Positions 25,801 through 34,284 of a stretch of 64,000 nucleotides of DNA are shown one piece after another. The DNA is from Andrena cerasifolii (Eukaryota; Arthropoda; Insecta; Hymenoptera; Andrenidae), in the NCBI RefSeq assembly GCF_050908995.1, contig NC_135118.1, positions 310,001 to 374,000 on the forward strand. Reading direction: 5' to 3'. Under the pieces are notes generated by a model, which did not search any database, was not told the DNA's origin, and was given only the letters and a program-made list of their open reading frames with translations. Every line of letters begins with the position of its first letter. The first letter of the stretch is position 1. The position numbers were made by a program, and so were the translations under genes.

Positions 25801-26491
25801 CTTTAAGGCGATGCCTTTGATGCTAAATTTTTAGTATACCTCTTTCCACTTCATGTTCTCCTGATATATTGGCCAAAATCTGGCGAAAATTTTCAGAATG
25901 CACAAAATTGGGTTTTGTAACAGGAGAACATGCCGTCGAAAGCGATGGCACAAAGTAACGTCTCCGGAAAGCAAATCAAAGAGCGAGAAGTGGCGCAGAT
26001 GTTTGGAGACAGTGACTGTTTAACGAACAGACGCATAATTTTCGAGCGCCTCTTGAAAGGCCTGCGCCTCTTATTTGCAACTTCAAGGCCATGGCTTTGA
26101 AGCTGAAATTTAGTATACCTCTTTCCACTTCATGTTCTCCTGATATATTGGCCAAAATCAGGCGAAAATTTTCAGAATGCACAAAATTGGGTTTTGTAAC
26201 AGGAGAACATGCCGTCGAAAGCGATGGCACAAAATAACGTGTCCGGAGAGCAAATCAAATAGCGAGAAGCGCAGATGTTTCGACTGTTTAACGAAGAGAT
26301 GCAGAATTTTCGAACGCGCCTTGAAAGGCCTGCGCCTCATATTTGCAACTCTAAGGCGATGCCTTTGATGCTAAATTTTTAGTATACCTCTTTCTGCTTC
26401 ATGTTCTCCTGATATATTGGCCAAAATCTGGCGAAAATTTTCAGAATGCACAAAATTGGGTTTTGTAACAGGAGAACATGCCGTCGAAAGA

Positions 26492-27470
26492 GATGGCACA
26501 AAGTAACGTCTCCGGAGAGCAAATCAAATAGCGAGAAGCGCAGATGTTTCGAGACCGTGACTGTTTAACGAACAGACGCATAATTTTCGAGCGCCTCTTG
26601 AAAGGCCTGCGCCTCATATTTGCAACTTTAAGGCGATGCCTTTGATGCTAAATTTTTAGTATACCTCTTTCCACTTCATGTTCTCCTGATATATTGGCCA
26701 AAATCTGGCGAAAATTTTCAGAATGCACAAAATTGGGTTTTGTCAAAGGAGAACATGCCGTCGAAAGCGATGGCACAAAGTAACGTCTCCGGAAAGCAAA
26801 TCAAAGAGCGAGAAGTGGCGCAGATGTTTGGAGACAGTGACTGTTTAACGAACAGACGCATAATTTTCGAGCGCCTCTTGAAAGGCCTGCGCCTCTTGTT
26901 TGCAACTTCAAGGCCATGGCTTTGAAGCTGAAATTTAGTATACCTCGTTCCACTTCATGTTCTCCTGATATATTGGACAAAATCTGGCGAAAATTTTCAG
27001 AATGCACAAAATTGGGCTTTGTAACAGGAGAACATGCCGTCGAAAGAGATGGCACAAAATAACGTCTCCGGAGAGCAAATCAAATAGCGAGAAGCGCAGA
27101 TGTTTCGACTGTTTAACGAAGAGATGCAGAATTTTCGAACGCGCGTTGAAAGGCCTGCGCCTCATATTTGCCACTCTAAGGCGATGCCTTTGATGCTAAA
27201 TTTTTAGTATACCTCTTTCCACATCATGTTCTCCTGATATATTGGCCAAAATCAGGCGAAAATTTTCAGAATGCACAAAATTGGGTTTTGTAACAGGAGA
27301 ACATGCCGTCGAAAGCGATGGCACAAAGTAACGTCTCCGGAAAGCAAATCAAATAGCGAGAAGTGGCGCAGATGTTTGGAGACAGTGACTGTTTAACGAA
27401 CAGACGCATAATTTTCGAGCGCCTCTTGAAAGGCCTGCGCCTCATATTTGCAACTTTAAGGCGATGCCTT
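26492..27470 (+). repeat. Block with partners at 34295-35273 and about 35683-36661
   Basis: Private variants ttttgtcaaagg, tgcgcctcttgtttgc, ccatggctttgaag and atacctcgttcc occur together here, at an offset of 7803 bp, and again a further 1388 bp on. The copies therefore exist on both sides of the transposon, so the array kept exchanging sequence in this region. Confidence 0.82.
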
Positions 27471-27597
27471 AAATGCTGAAATTTAGTATACCTCTTTCCA
27501 CTTCATGTTCTTCTGATATATTGGACATAATCTGGCGAAAATTTTCAGAATGCACAAAATTGGGTTTTGTAACAGGAGAACATGCCGTCGAAAGCGA

Positions 27598-28549
27598 TGG
27601 CACAAAGTAACGTCTCCGGAGAGCAAATCAAATAGCGAGAAGCGCAGATGTTTCGAGACCGTGACTGTTTAACGAACAGACGCATAATTTTCGAGCGCCT
27701 CTTGAAAGGCCTGCGCCTCATATTTGCAACTTTAAGGCGATGCCTTTGATGCTGAATTTTTAGTATACCTCTTTCCACTTCATGTTCTCCTGATATATTG
27801 GCCAAAATCAGGCGAAAATTTTCAGAATGCACAAAATTGGGTTTTGTAACAGGAGAACATGCCGTCGAAAGCGATGGCACAAAGTAACGTCTCCGGAGAG
27901 CAAATCAAATAGCGAGAAGCGCAGATGTTTCGACTGTTTAACGAAGAGATGCAGAATTTTCGAACGCGCCTTGAAAGGCCTGCGCCTCATATTTGCAACT
28001 TTAAGGCGATGCCTTTGATGCTATATTTTTAGTATACCTCTTTCCGCTTCATGTTCTCCTGATATATTGGCCAAAATCTGGCGAAAATTTTCAGAATGCA
28101 CAAAATTGGGTTTTGTAACAGGAGAACATGCCGTCGAAATAGATGGCACAAAGTAACGTCTCCGGAGAGCAAATCAAATAGCGAGAAGCGCAGATGTTTC
28201 GAGACCGTGACTGTTTAACGAACAGACGCATAATTTGCGAGCGCCTCTTGAAAGGCCTGCGCCTCATATTTGCAACTTTAAGGCGATGCCTTAAATGCTG
28301 AAATTTAGTATACCTCTTTCCACTTCATGTTCTTCTGATATATTGGACATAATCTGGCGAAAATTTTCAGAATGCACAAAATTGGGTTTTGTAACAGGAG
28401 AACATGCCGTCGAAAGCGATGGCACAAAGTAACGTCTCCGGAGAGCAAATCAAATAGCGAGAAGCGCAGATGTTTCGACTGTTTAACGAAGAGATGCAGA
28501 ATTTTCGAACGCGCCTTGAAAGGCCTGCGCCTCATATTTGCAACTTTAA
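27598..28549 (+). repeat. Block carrying the paralogous empty site, partner 29783-30734 (offset 2185)
   Basis: This block matches the sequence immediately left of the transposon at a constant 2185-bp offset. It shares the rare cataatttgcgag and gtcgaaatagatgg units; one difference is tgtttcgac here against tgtgtcgac at 30112. The partner of the insertion point is the single TTAA at 28546-28549, followed directly by ggcgatgcc. It therefore serves as an internal empty site for the insertion. Confidence 0.85.
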
Positions 28550-30730
28550 GGCGATGCCTTTGATGCTATATTTTTAGTATACCTCTTTCCGCTTCATGTT
28601 CTCCTGATATATTGGCCAAAATCTGGCGAAAATTTTCAGAATGCACAAAATTGGGTTTTGTAACAGGAGAACATGCCGTCGAAATAGATGGCACAAAGTA
28701 ACGTCTCCGGAGAGCAAATCAAATAGCGAGAAGCGCAGATGTTTCGAGACCGTGACTGTTTAACGAACAGACGCATAATTTTCGAGCGCCTCTTGAAAGG
28801 CCTGCGCCTCATATTTGCAACTTTAAGGCGATGCCTTTGATGCTAAATTTTTAGTATACCTCTTTCCACTTCATGTTCTCCTGATATATTGGCCAAAATC
28901 TGGCGAAAATTTTCAGAATGCACAAAATTGGGTTTTGTAACAGGAGAACATGCCGTCGAAATAGATGGCACAAAGTAACGTCTCCGGAGAGCAAATCAAA
29001 TAGCGAGAAGCGCAGATGTTTCGACTGTTTAACGAAGAGATGCAGAATTTTCGAACGCGCGTTGAAAGGCCTGCGCCTCATATTTGCCACTCTAAGGCGA
29101 TGCCTTTGATGCTAAATTTTTAGTATACCTCTTTCCACATCATGTTCTCCTGATATATTGGCCAAAATCAGGCGAAAATTTTCAGAATGCACAAAATTGG
29201 GTTTTGTAACAGGAGAACATGCCGTCGAAAGCGATGGCACAAAGTAACGTCTCCGGAAAGCAAATCAAATAGCGAGAAGTGGCGCAGATGTTTGGAGACA
29301 GTGACTGTTTAACGAACAGACGCATAATTTTCGAGCGCCTCTTGAAAGGCCTGCGCCTCATATTTGCAACTTTAAGGCGATGCCTTTGATGCTGAATTTT
29401 TAGTATACCTCTTTCCACTTCATGTTCTCCTGATATATTGGCCAAAATCAGGCGAAAATTTTCAGAATGCACAAAATTGGGTTTGTAACAGGAGAACATG
29501 CCGTCGAAAGCGATGGCACAAAGTAACGTCTCCGGAGAGCAAATCAAATAGCGAGAAGCGCAGATGTTTCGACTGTTTAACGAAGAGATGCAGAATTTTC
29601 GAACGCGCCTTGAAAGGCCTGCGCCTCATATTTGCAACTTTAAGGCGATGCCTTTGATGCTAAATTTTTAGTATACCTCTTTCCGCTTCATGTTCTCCTG
29701 ATATATTGGCCAAAATCTGGCGAAAATTTTCAGAATGCACAAAATTGGGTTTTGTAACAGGAGAACATGCCGTCGAAAGAGATGGCACAAAGTAACGTCT
29801 CCGGAGAGCAAATCAAATAGCGAGAAGCGCAGATGTTTCGAGACCGTGACTGTTTAACGAACAGACGCATAATTTTCGAGCGCCTCTTGAAAGGCCTGCG
29901 CCTCATATTTGCAACTTTAAGGCGATGCCTTTGATGCTGAATTTTTAGTATACCTCTTTCCACTTCATGTTCTCCTGATATATTGGCCAAAATCAGGCGA
30001 AAATTTTCAGAATGCACAAAATTGGGTTTTGTAACAGGAGAACATGCCGTCGAAAGCGATGGCACAAAGTAACGTCTCCGGAGAGCAAATCAAATAGCGA
30101 GAAGCGCAGATGTGTCGACTGTTTAACGAAGAGATGCAGAATTTTCGAACGCGCCTTGAAAGGCCTGCGCCTCATATTTGCAACTTTAAGGCGATGCCTT
30201 TGATGCTATATTTTTAGTATACCTCTTTCCGCTTCATGTTCTCCTGATATATTGGCCAAAATCTGGCGAAAATTTTCAGAATGCACAAAATTGGGTTTTG
30301 TAACAGGAGAACATGCCGTCGAAATAGATGGCACAAAGTAACGTCTCCGGAGAGCAAATCAAATAGCGAGAAGCGCAGATGTTTCGAGACCGTGACTGTT
30401 TAACGAACAGACGCATAATTTGCGAGCGCCTCTTGAAAGGCCTGCGCCTCATATTTGCAACTTTAAGGCGATGCCTTAAATGCTGAAATTTAGTATACCT
30501 CTTTCCACTTCATGTTCTTCTGATATATTGGACATAATCTGGCGAAAATTTTCAGAATGCACAAAATTGGGTTTTGTAACAGGAGAACATGCCGTCGAAA
30601 GCGATGGCACAAAGTAACGTCTCCGGAGAGCAAATCAAATAGCGAGAAGCGCAGATGTTTCGACTGTTTAACGAAGAGATGCAGAATTTTCGAACGCGCC
30701 TTGAAAGGCCTGCGCCTCATATTTGCAACT

Positions 30731-30734
30731 TTAA
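30731..30734. other. TTAA target site duplication, left copy
   Basis: This TTAA belongs to the monomer segment gcaactttaagg. Its second copy follows the right end of the element, where the monomer continues as ggcgatgcc. Confidence 0.88.
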
Positions 30735-30747
30735 GGGGGCCGTCTCC
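30735..30747 (+). repeat. Left terminal inverted repeat, 13 bp
   Basis: The sequence is gggggccgtctcc, directly after TTAA. It pairs perfectly with 33595-33607. The match stops after 13 bases, where the left continues with a T run and the right with gcgggcc. Confidence 0.9.
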
Positions 30748-31035
30748 TTTTTGTTATGGTCCGAATCGATCGAAGTGCCCTTGTAAACAGACGGACCCTA
30801 ATGAAACTACTGCGGTCGGTAAAAAGAAGTTGTACAATGGTGACATCTACCGGTACTCTACGTAGACGAATTTTTGACAGCATAGTTGCCGCATGTTCTG
30901 TTGTCTCCGTCTCTGCCGCGCTGTTTCCACAGCTCCTTCTATTGAGAAGCTTGGAGGAATACGGCACGAGAGCTGCGTCTAGGCAGCGATCGCCGGGCTC
31001 CATGTACCGCTGATGGAGGGGGGAACATCGACAGG
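30748..31035. other. Element-internal sequence, left part, no recognised gene
   Basis: Unique sequence of mixed composition between the left terminus and the hairpin. Open frames on both strands (85 codons on plus, up to 116 codons on minus overlapping it) match nothing I know and have no motif. I treat the stretch as non-coding. Confidence 0.6.
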
Positions 31036-31093
31036 AGCGGTGGTTATGTGTGAGGAACTGCGGTGCGTCAGTCACGCACACATAACCACCGCT
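31036..31093. repeat. Hairpin with 17-bp perfect arms
   Basis: The left arm agcggtggttatgtgtg (31036-31052) is the exact reverse complement of 31077-31093, with a 24-base loop. The loop contains a second small inverted pair, gtgcgt/acgcac, that overlaps the right arm. Imperfect pairing continues outward (ggaacatcgacagg against cctacacctgtttcc-like sequence). It could be a miniature foldback remnant or a transcript structure. It is not a bacterial-type terminator. Confidence 0.85.
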
Positions 31094-31199
31094 GTAGGTG
31101 TTTCCTCGTGCATCAGCTGTAGCTGGAGCCCGCCAATTCCTGCGTCTAGCATCAGAGCCTTGCTGAACGTAAAGGAGGATAGCACTATTGAAAGATAGA

Positions 31200-31870
31200 G
31201 AGGTTGAGTAGTGAAGTTAGGAAACATGTCAATGAAACAATACTAATTTAGTATTTATTTATACATAGAACGATGCAATACTTTGTATAATCTATGTGCA
31301 AATTCAAAGCATACAATTTGAATAAGGTACATCACCGAAGTGTAACATGCCGATCGTAATGAAATTTATGAATGCTGTAATTCTTCTAAAAACATATGCC
31401 GCTTTTTTTTCATCTAACTATACATCAAATTATCTTTTATATCAACAAGAATTGTCTGTTTCAATAATAGTTTTGTACATGGTTTTCTTCGGAATTGTTA
31501 TTCCACGGTTGTAAAAATTTATCAATATAAACCAGAGTTCAGTACTAACAATACTGATATTTCGGAATGTCCCATTAAACGATTTTATTTAGCTACGATC
31601 CTCTGTTTGTTTGTTTGTTTGATTCAAATCTGGAAACTCAATTTTAAACCACTTCCAACCATCCAATTCCCTCGAAACTTTGCAGAGGTGCGTAGTTTGG
31701 TTGACAATACAAAATTATGAAAAAACTCCGAGTGGGTGAAAAAATTACCTAGTCACCAAGAAATAATAACCCATAACAATAAATCAACCATTCTTCAAGC
31801 AAACTGTTAAACTGCGTACAGCAATAAGAGTAATGTAAATCCACAAACACTAAAAACTAGAAAAAGTATA
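31200..31870. other. A/T-rich internal spacer of the element
   Basis: A/T-rich sequence with no frame of note, many stop codons on both strands and no satellite similarity. The only structured item is the TGTT run at 31604-31621. I see no gene. Confidence 0.7.
31604..31621 (+). repeat. (TGTT)n microsatellite
   Basis: Four and a half copies of the tetranucleotide in the A/T-rich spacer. A tail like this can mark the end of a short retroposon, but the surrounding sequence gives no support for one. Confidence 0.85.
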
Positions 31871-32182
31871 TTAAAAAATTTATAATAAACGATTTTATGA
31901 AAAATGCATTAAAAACTAAAAAATAATTATTTTCTTATACTACAATTTCGATGGTGTATTTTCACATAAAATCGTGGAGCAGGATATCTCGCAACAAATT
32001 CATTTCGACACTTGAGGCTATACTAAATTGATTCATATTCTGTTATGAAATATCCTGAACCACGTTTTTATTTAAAGTTGAAAAACACCATCGAAATTGT
32101 AGCACAACACTAGAAGTATTTTTTAGTTGTTAGTGCCTTTTTGACGAAATCGTTTAACAGAACATTTTTTTATATATTTTTT
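31871..32182. repeat. Foldback: imperfect inverted repeat of about 120 bp
   Basis: The left arm (about 31871-31987) and the right arm (about 32050-32182) are reverse complements over most of their length, with small gaps, around a loop of about 60 bases. The best-preserved part is the 18-mer ctacaatttcgatggtgt at 31940-31957, perfectly inverted at 32085-32102. Other matched parts are aggatat/atatcct, aacgat/atcgtt and actaaaaaat/attttttagt. The structure suits a foldback or miniature inverted-repeat element nested in the larger transposon, now diverged. Confidence 0.8.
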
Positions 32183-32826
32183 GTTTCTAATCAAGTTATA
32201 GTGATTACAATAAATCAATCCAATACCTGCAATCAACTACCTGTAAAAGAAAATTTGCAGTTTAGCGATATTTTTGTAAAAGGACTTAGTGCCGTGTTTC
32301 GACCCCAAATGCCCCACTGTGCGCCGCCGAACAGCCCAAATCCTCGCTGGTCGGGACCGGCGCGGCGTTTAGCTCGTATCGCGAGCAGAGCCCTAATTCT
32401 CAGTGTTCGTTTCTCGCTTCTTTTTAGCTGATAGGGGGAGCGAGATGGAACGCTTTGCCTGCGCGACGATCGCGCACGGAGAGGACGGAGTGTCAGGCGT
32501 CCGAAAGACGGAGCGAGACAAACAACATCTCGTCGTCTATCTCGCACCACCCTCGCTCGCTTTCAGTGCCTCTTGCTCGCTCTCGTTTCATGAGACAATA
32601 CTGTAGTATCTTTTATTTGACTTTATCCAGATATTATCTTTGCCCATCTCTGTTCTCCAACTGCTTCGCCGTGATTCATTCAAGCCTCCTTGATGGAAAA
32701 ATATTGATAGGGGAAATGCGGCAACAGCGCGATTCGACTCTCGATACGTCTCGGCAACTATGTCTTTCCTACATTTATCGGCTAGATTGGACTTCCACCG
32801 GTTTTGATGGTACAAGGCACGAATAT
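32183..32826. other. Element-internal sequence with a G/C-rich segment, no recognised gene
   Basis: From about 32290 to 32580 the sequence becomes G/C-rich with many gagcgag/ctcgctc motifs on either strand. A plus-strand frame starts at 32455 and runs 193 codons into the direct repeat. It has no motif, signal or membrane segment that I can name. Low-complexity basic and serine-rich stretches suggest chance openness. Confidence 0.55.
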
Positions 32827-33067
32827 ACCATCAACGCCGGTGACGGAGAAACCTTGAAGCTTCATTCTGTCATTTTTCGGGCTGTCCTGAGTACACGATT
32901 CATAAATTCATTATTATTTCAACGTACGGTGCTTATTAGCGTTCAAACGGACCAGACCACCCTGCACGAAAGTCTACTGAAGGCAACTAAACCCGCAAAA
33001 ACGTCCACCGTGCCGATTCCAGGACGAAAGTTGTAATTTACGGTTTGCTTACTACATCGCGTATACG
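32827..33067 (+). repeat. Direct repeat copy a, internal to the element
   Basis: This segment matches 33322-33543 over its whole length. Shared segments include ccttgaagcttcattc, gtgcttattagcgttc, cagaccaccctgcac and gattccaggacgaaag. Copy a has 15 bases, around gctgtcctgagtaca, that copy b lacks. It is separated from copy b by the nested miniature element and a short spacer, so it looks like a tandem duplication that was later split. Confidence 0.9.
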
Positions 33068-33285
33068 CAGGCCCGGCGGAACCATGCGCCGCACAAGGGC
33101 GCCAGCCGAATGGGACGCTAAAAAAACTAGATCGTACGCTTAATAATAAAGGAATCTAACACCTCACATAAACTAAATATAAATGTAATTCTTTTAAATA
33201 TATTAAATAGAAAACAAGTGCAAAAAATTGGGGACAACAAAATTTTTTTTGCACAAGGGCGCCAGCTAACCTCGCGTCGGCCCTG
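33068..33285. mobile_element. Nested 218-bp hAT-like miniature element
   Basis: The left end reads caggcccggcg and the right end, inverted, reads cagggccgacg, matching at 9 of 11 bases. Ends of the cagggccg type are common in hAT transposons. Flanking octamers cgtatacg (33060-33067) and cctacacg (33286-33293) agree at six of eight bases, as an aged 8-bp target duplication would. The second direct-repeat copy shows the filled-in site (cgtatacg then tgcacgc, compare tcacgc here). The 16-mer gcacaagggcgccagc occurs near both ends in direct order. There is no transposase. Confidence 0.65.
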
Positions 33286-33321
33286 CCTACACGTCACGCT
33301 GGTGCTACATGGCTGCAGTGC

Positions 33322-33543
33322 ACCATTAGCGCCACCAACGGAGAAGCCTTGAAGCTTCATTCGGACAGTTTTCGAGTCATAAATTCATTATTATTTCAAA
33401 GTGGGGTGCTTATTAGCGTTCAAACGCACCAGACCACCCTGCACAGATGTCTACTGAAGGCAACTGTACCTGCAAAAACTTCCTTCGGGCCGATTCCAGG
33501 ACGAAAGTTGTAATTTACGATTTGCTTACTACACGCGTATACG
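33322..33543 (+). repeat. Direct repeat copy b, near the right end
   Basis: Second copy of the repeat at 32827-33067. Both end with the same taatttacg and cgtatacg segments. In copy b the sequence then continues as tgcacgcttttcc into the right terminus. In copy a the corresponding point is interrupted by the nested element, so copy b shows the uninterrupted state. Confidence 0.9.
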
Positions 33544-33561
33544 TGCACGCTTTTCCTAGCT

Positions 33562-33581
33562 TGTGTGAGCGTACTCACACA
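33562..33581. repeat. Subterminal stem-loop, 8-bp arms
   Basis: The arms tgtgtgag and ctcacaca flank cgta, 14 bases from the right terminal inverted repeat. No counterpart lies at the left end. It may be a binding site for a transposase supplied in trans, but this is inference. Confidence 0.7.
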
Positions 33582-33594
33582 TTCAAAGGCCCGC

Positions 33595-33607
33595 GGAGAC
33601 GGCCCCC
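33595..33607 (-). repeat. Right terminal inverted repeat, 13 bp
   Basis: The sequence ggagacggccccc is the perfect inverse of the left end and is followed directly by TTAA. Confidence 0.9.
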
Positions 33608-33611
33608 TTAA
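33608..33611. other. TTAA target site duplication, right copy
   Basis: Second copy of the target. The next base is the first g of ggcgatgcc, so no satellite base was lost at the insertion. Confidence 0.88.
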
Positions 33612-34284
33612 GGCGATGCCTTTGATGCTAAATTTTTAGTATACCTCTTTCCGCTTCATGTTCTCCTGATATATTGGCCAAAATCTGGCGAAAATTTTCA
33701 GAATGCACAAAATTGGGTTTTGTAACAGGAGAACATGCCGTCGAAAGAGATGGCACAAAGTAACGTCTCCGGAGAGCAAATCAAATAGCGAGAAGCGCAG
33801 ATGTTTCGAGACCGTGACTGTTTAACGAACAGACGCATAATTTTCGAGCGCCTCTTGAAAGGCCTGCGCCTCATATTTGCAACTTTAAGGCGATGCCTTT
33901 GATGCTGAATTTTTAGTATACCTCTTTCCACTTCATGTTCTCCTGATATATTGGCCAAAATCAGGCGAAAATTTTCAGAATGCACAAAATTGGGTTTTGT
34001 AACAGGAGAACATGCCGTCGAAAGCGATGGCACAAAGTAACGTCTCCGGAGAGCAAATCAAATAGCGAGAAGCGCAGATGTTTCGACTGTTTAACGAAGA
34101 GATGCAGAATTTTCGAACGCGCCTTGAAAGGCCTGCGCCTCATATTTGCAACTTTAAGGCGATGCCTTTGATGCTATATTTTTAGTATACCTCTTTCCGC
34201 TTCATGTTCTCCTGATATATTGGCCAAAATCTGGCGAAAATTTTCAGAATGCACAAAATTGGGTTTTGTAACAGGAGAACATGC

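Larger units (their letters stand above)
1..30734 (+). repeat. 279-bp satellite array, left arm
   Basis: The same unit repeats head to tail without a break. Taking agaacatgcc as an arbitrary start, units begin at 151, 430, 709 and 988, exactly 279 bp apart. Average spacing suggests about 110 units. All units lie in the same orientation; I saw no inverted unit. Common unit lengths are 279, 278 (one base lost in the ggcctgcgcc stretch), 276 (gaagtggcgc becomes gaagcgc), and, mostly after 21.7 kb, 277 and 269. The left end of the array lies outside the window. No gene is embedded. The family is not one I can name, and a satellite database search would settle whether it is known. Confidence 0.98.
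30735..33607. mobile_element. Non-autonomous DNA transposon with TTAA target duplication (piggyBac-like)
   Basis: The 2873-bp segment has no satellite sequence. It begins gggggccgtctcc and ends with the exact reverse complement ggagacggccccc. TTAA stands on both sides, while the uninterrupted monomer has one TTAA at this point (gcaactttaaggcg). Removal of the segment and one TTAA restores a perfect monomer. TTAA duplication is known for piggyBac and for Sola3 elements; many piggyBac ends start with C, so the run of G makes the family uncertain. No frame resembles a transposase, so the element is probably non-autonomous or a decayed deletion derivative. It contains further nested repeats, annotated separately. 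Confidence 0.8.

Noticed and set aside
1..30734. CRISPR-like array
   Set aside because: The whole unit is repeated with no variable spacers, and the unit length is far too long.
30731..31081. 116-codon minus-strand frame at the left end of the element as a transposase fragment
   Set aside because: It starts in the satellite target site, crosses the terminal repeat and shows no DDD/DDE-type or zinc-finger motif.
31604..31760. SINE or LINE tail at the (TGTT)n run
   Set aside because: No internal promoter boxes, no reverse-transcriptase fragment and no target duplication could be seen around the run.
32455..33036. 193-codon plus-strand frame inside the transposon as a gene
   Set aside because: It has no recognisable domain. 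Its last third lies in the direct repeat, where the second copy keeps the same frame and stop with a 15-bp in-frame gap. By eye most base differences between the copies change the amino acid, which argues against protein selection.
30735..33607. The central position of the element as biologically meaningful
   Set aside because: The element lies almost at the middle of the window, which most likely reflects how the window was chosen.
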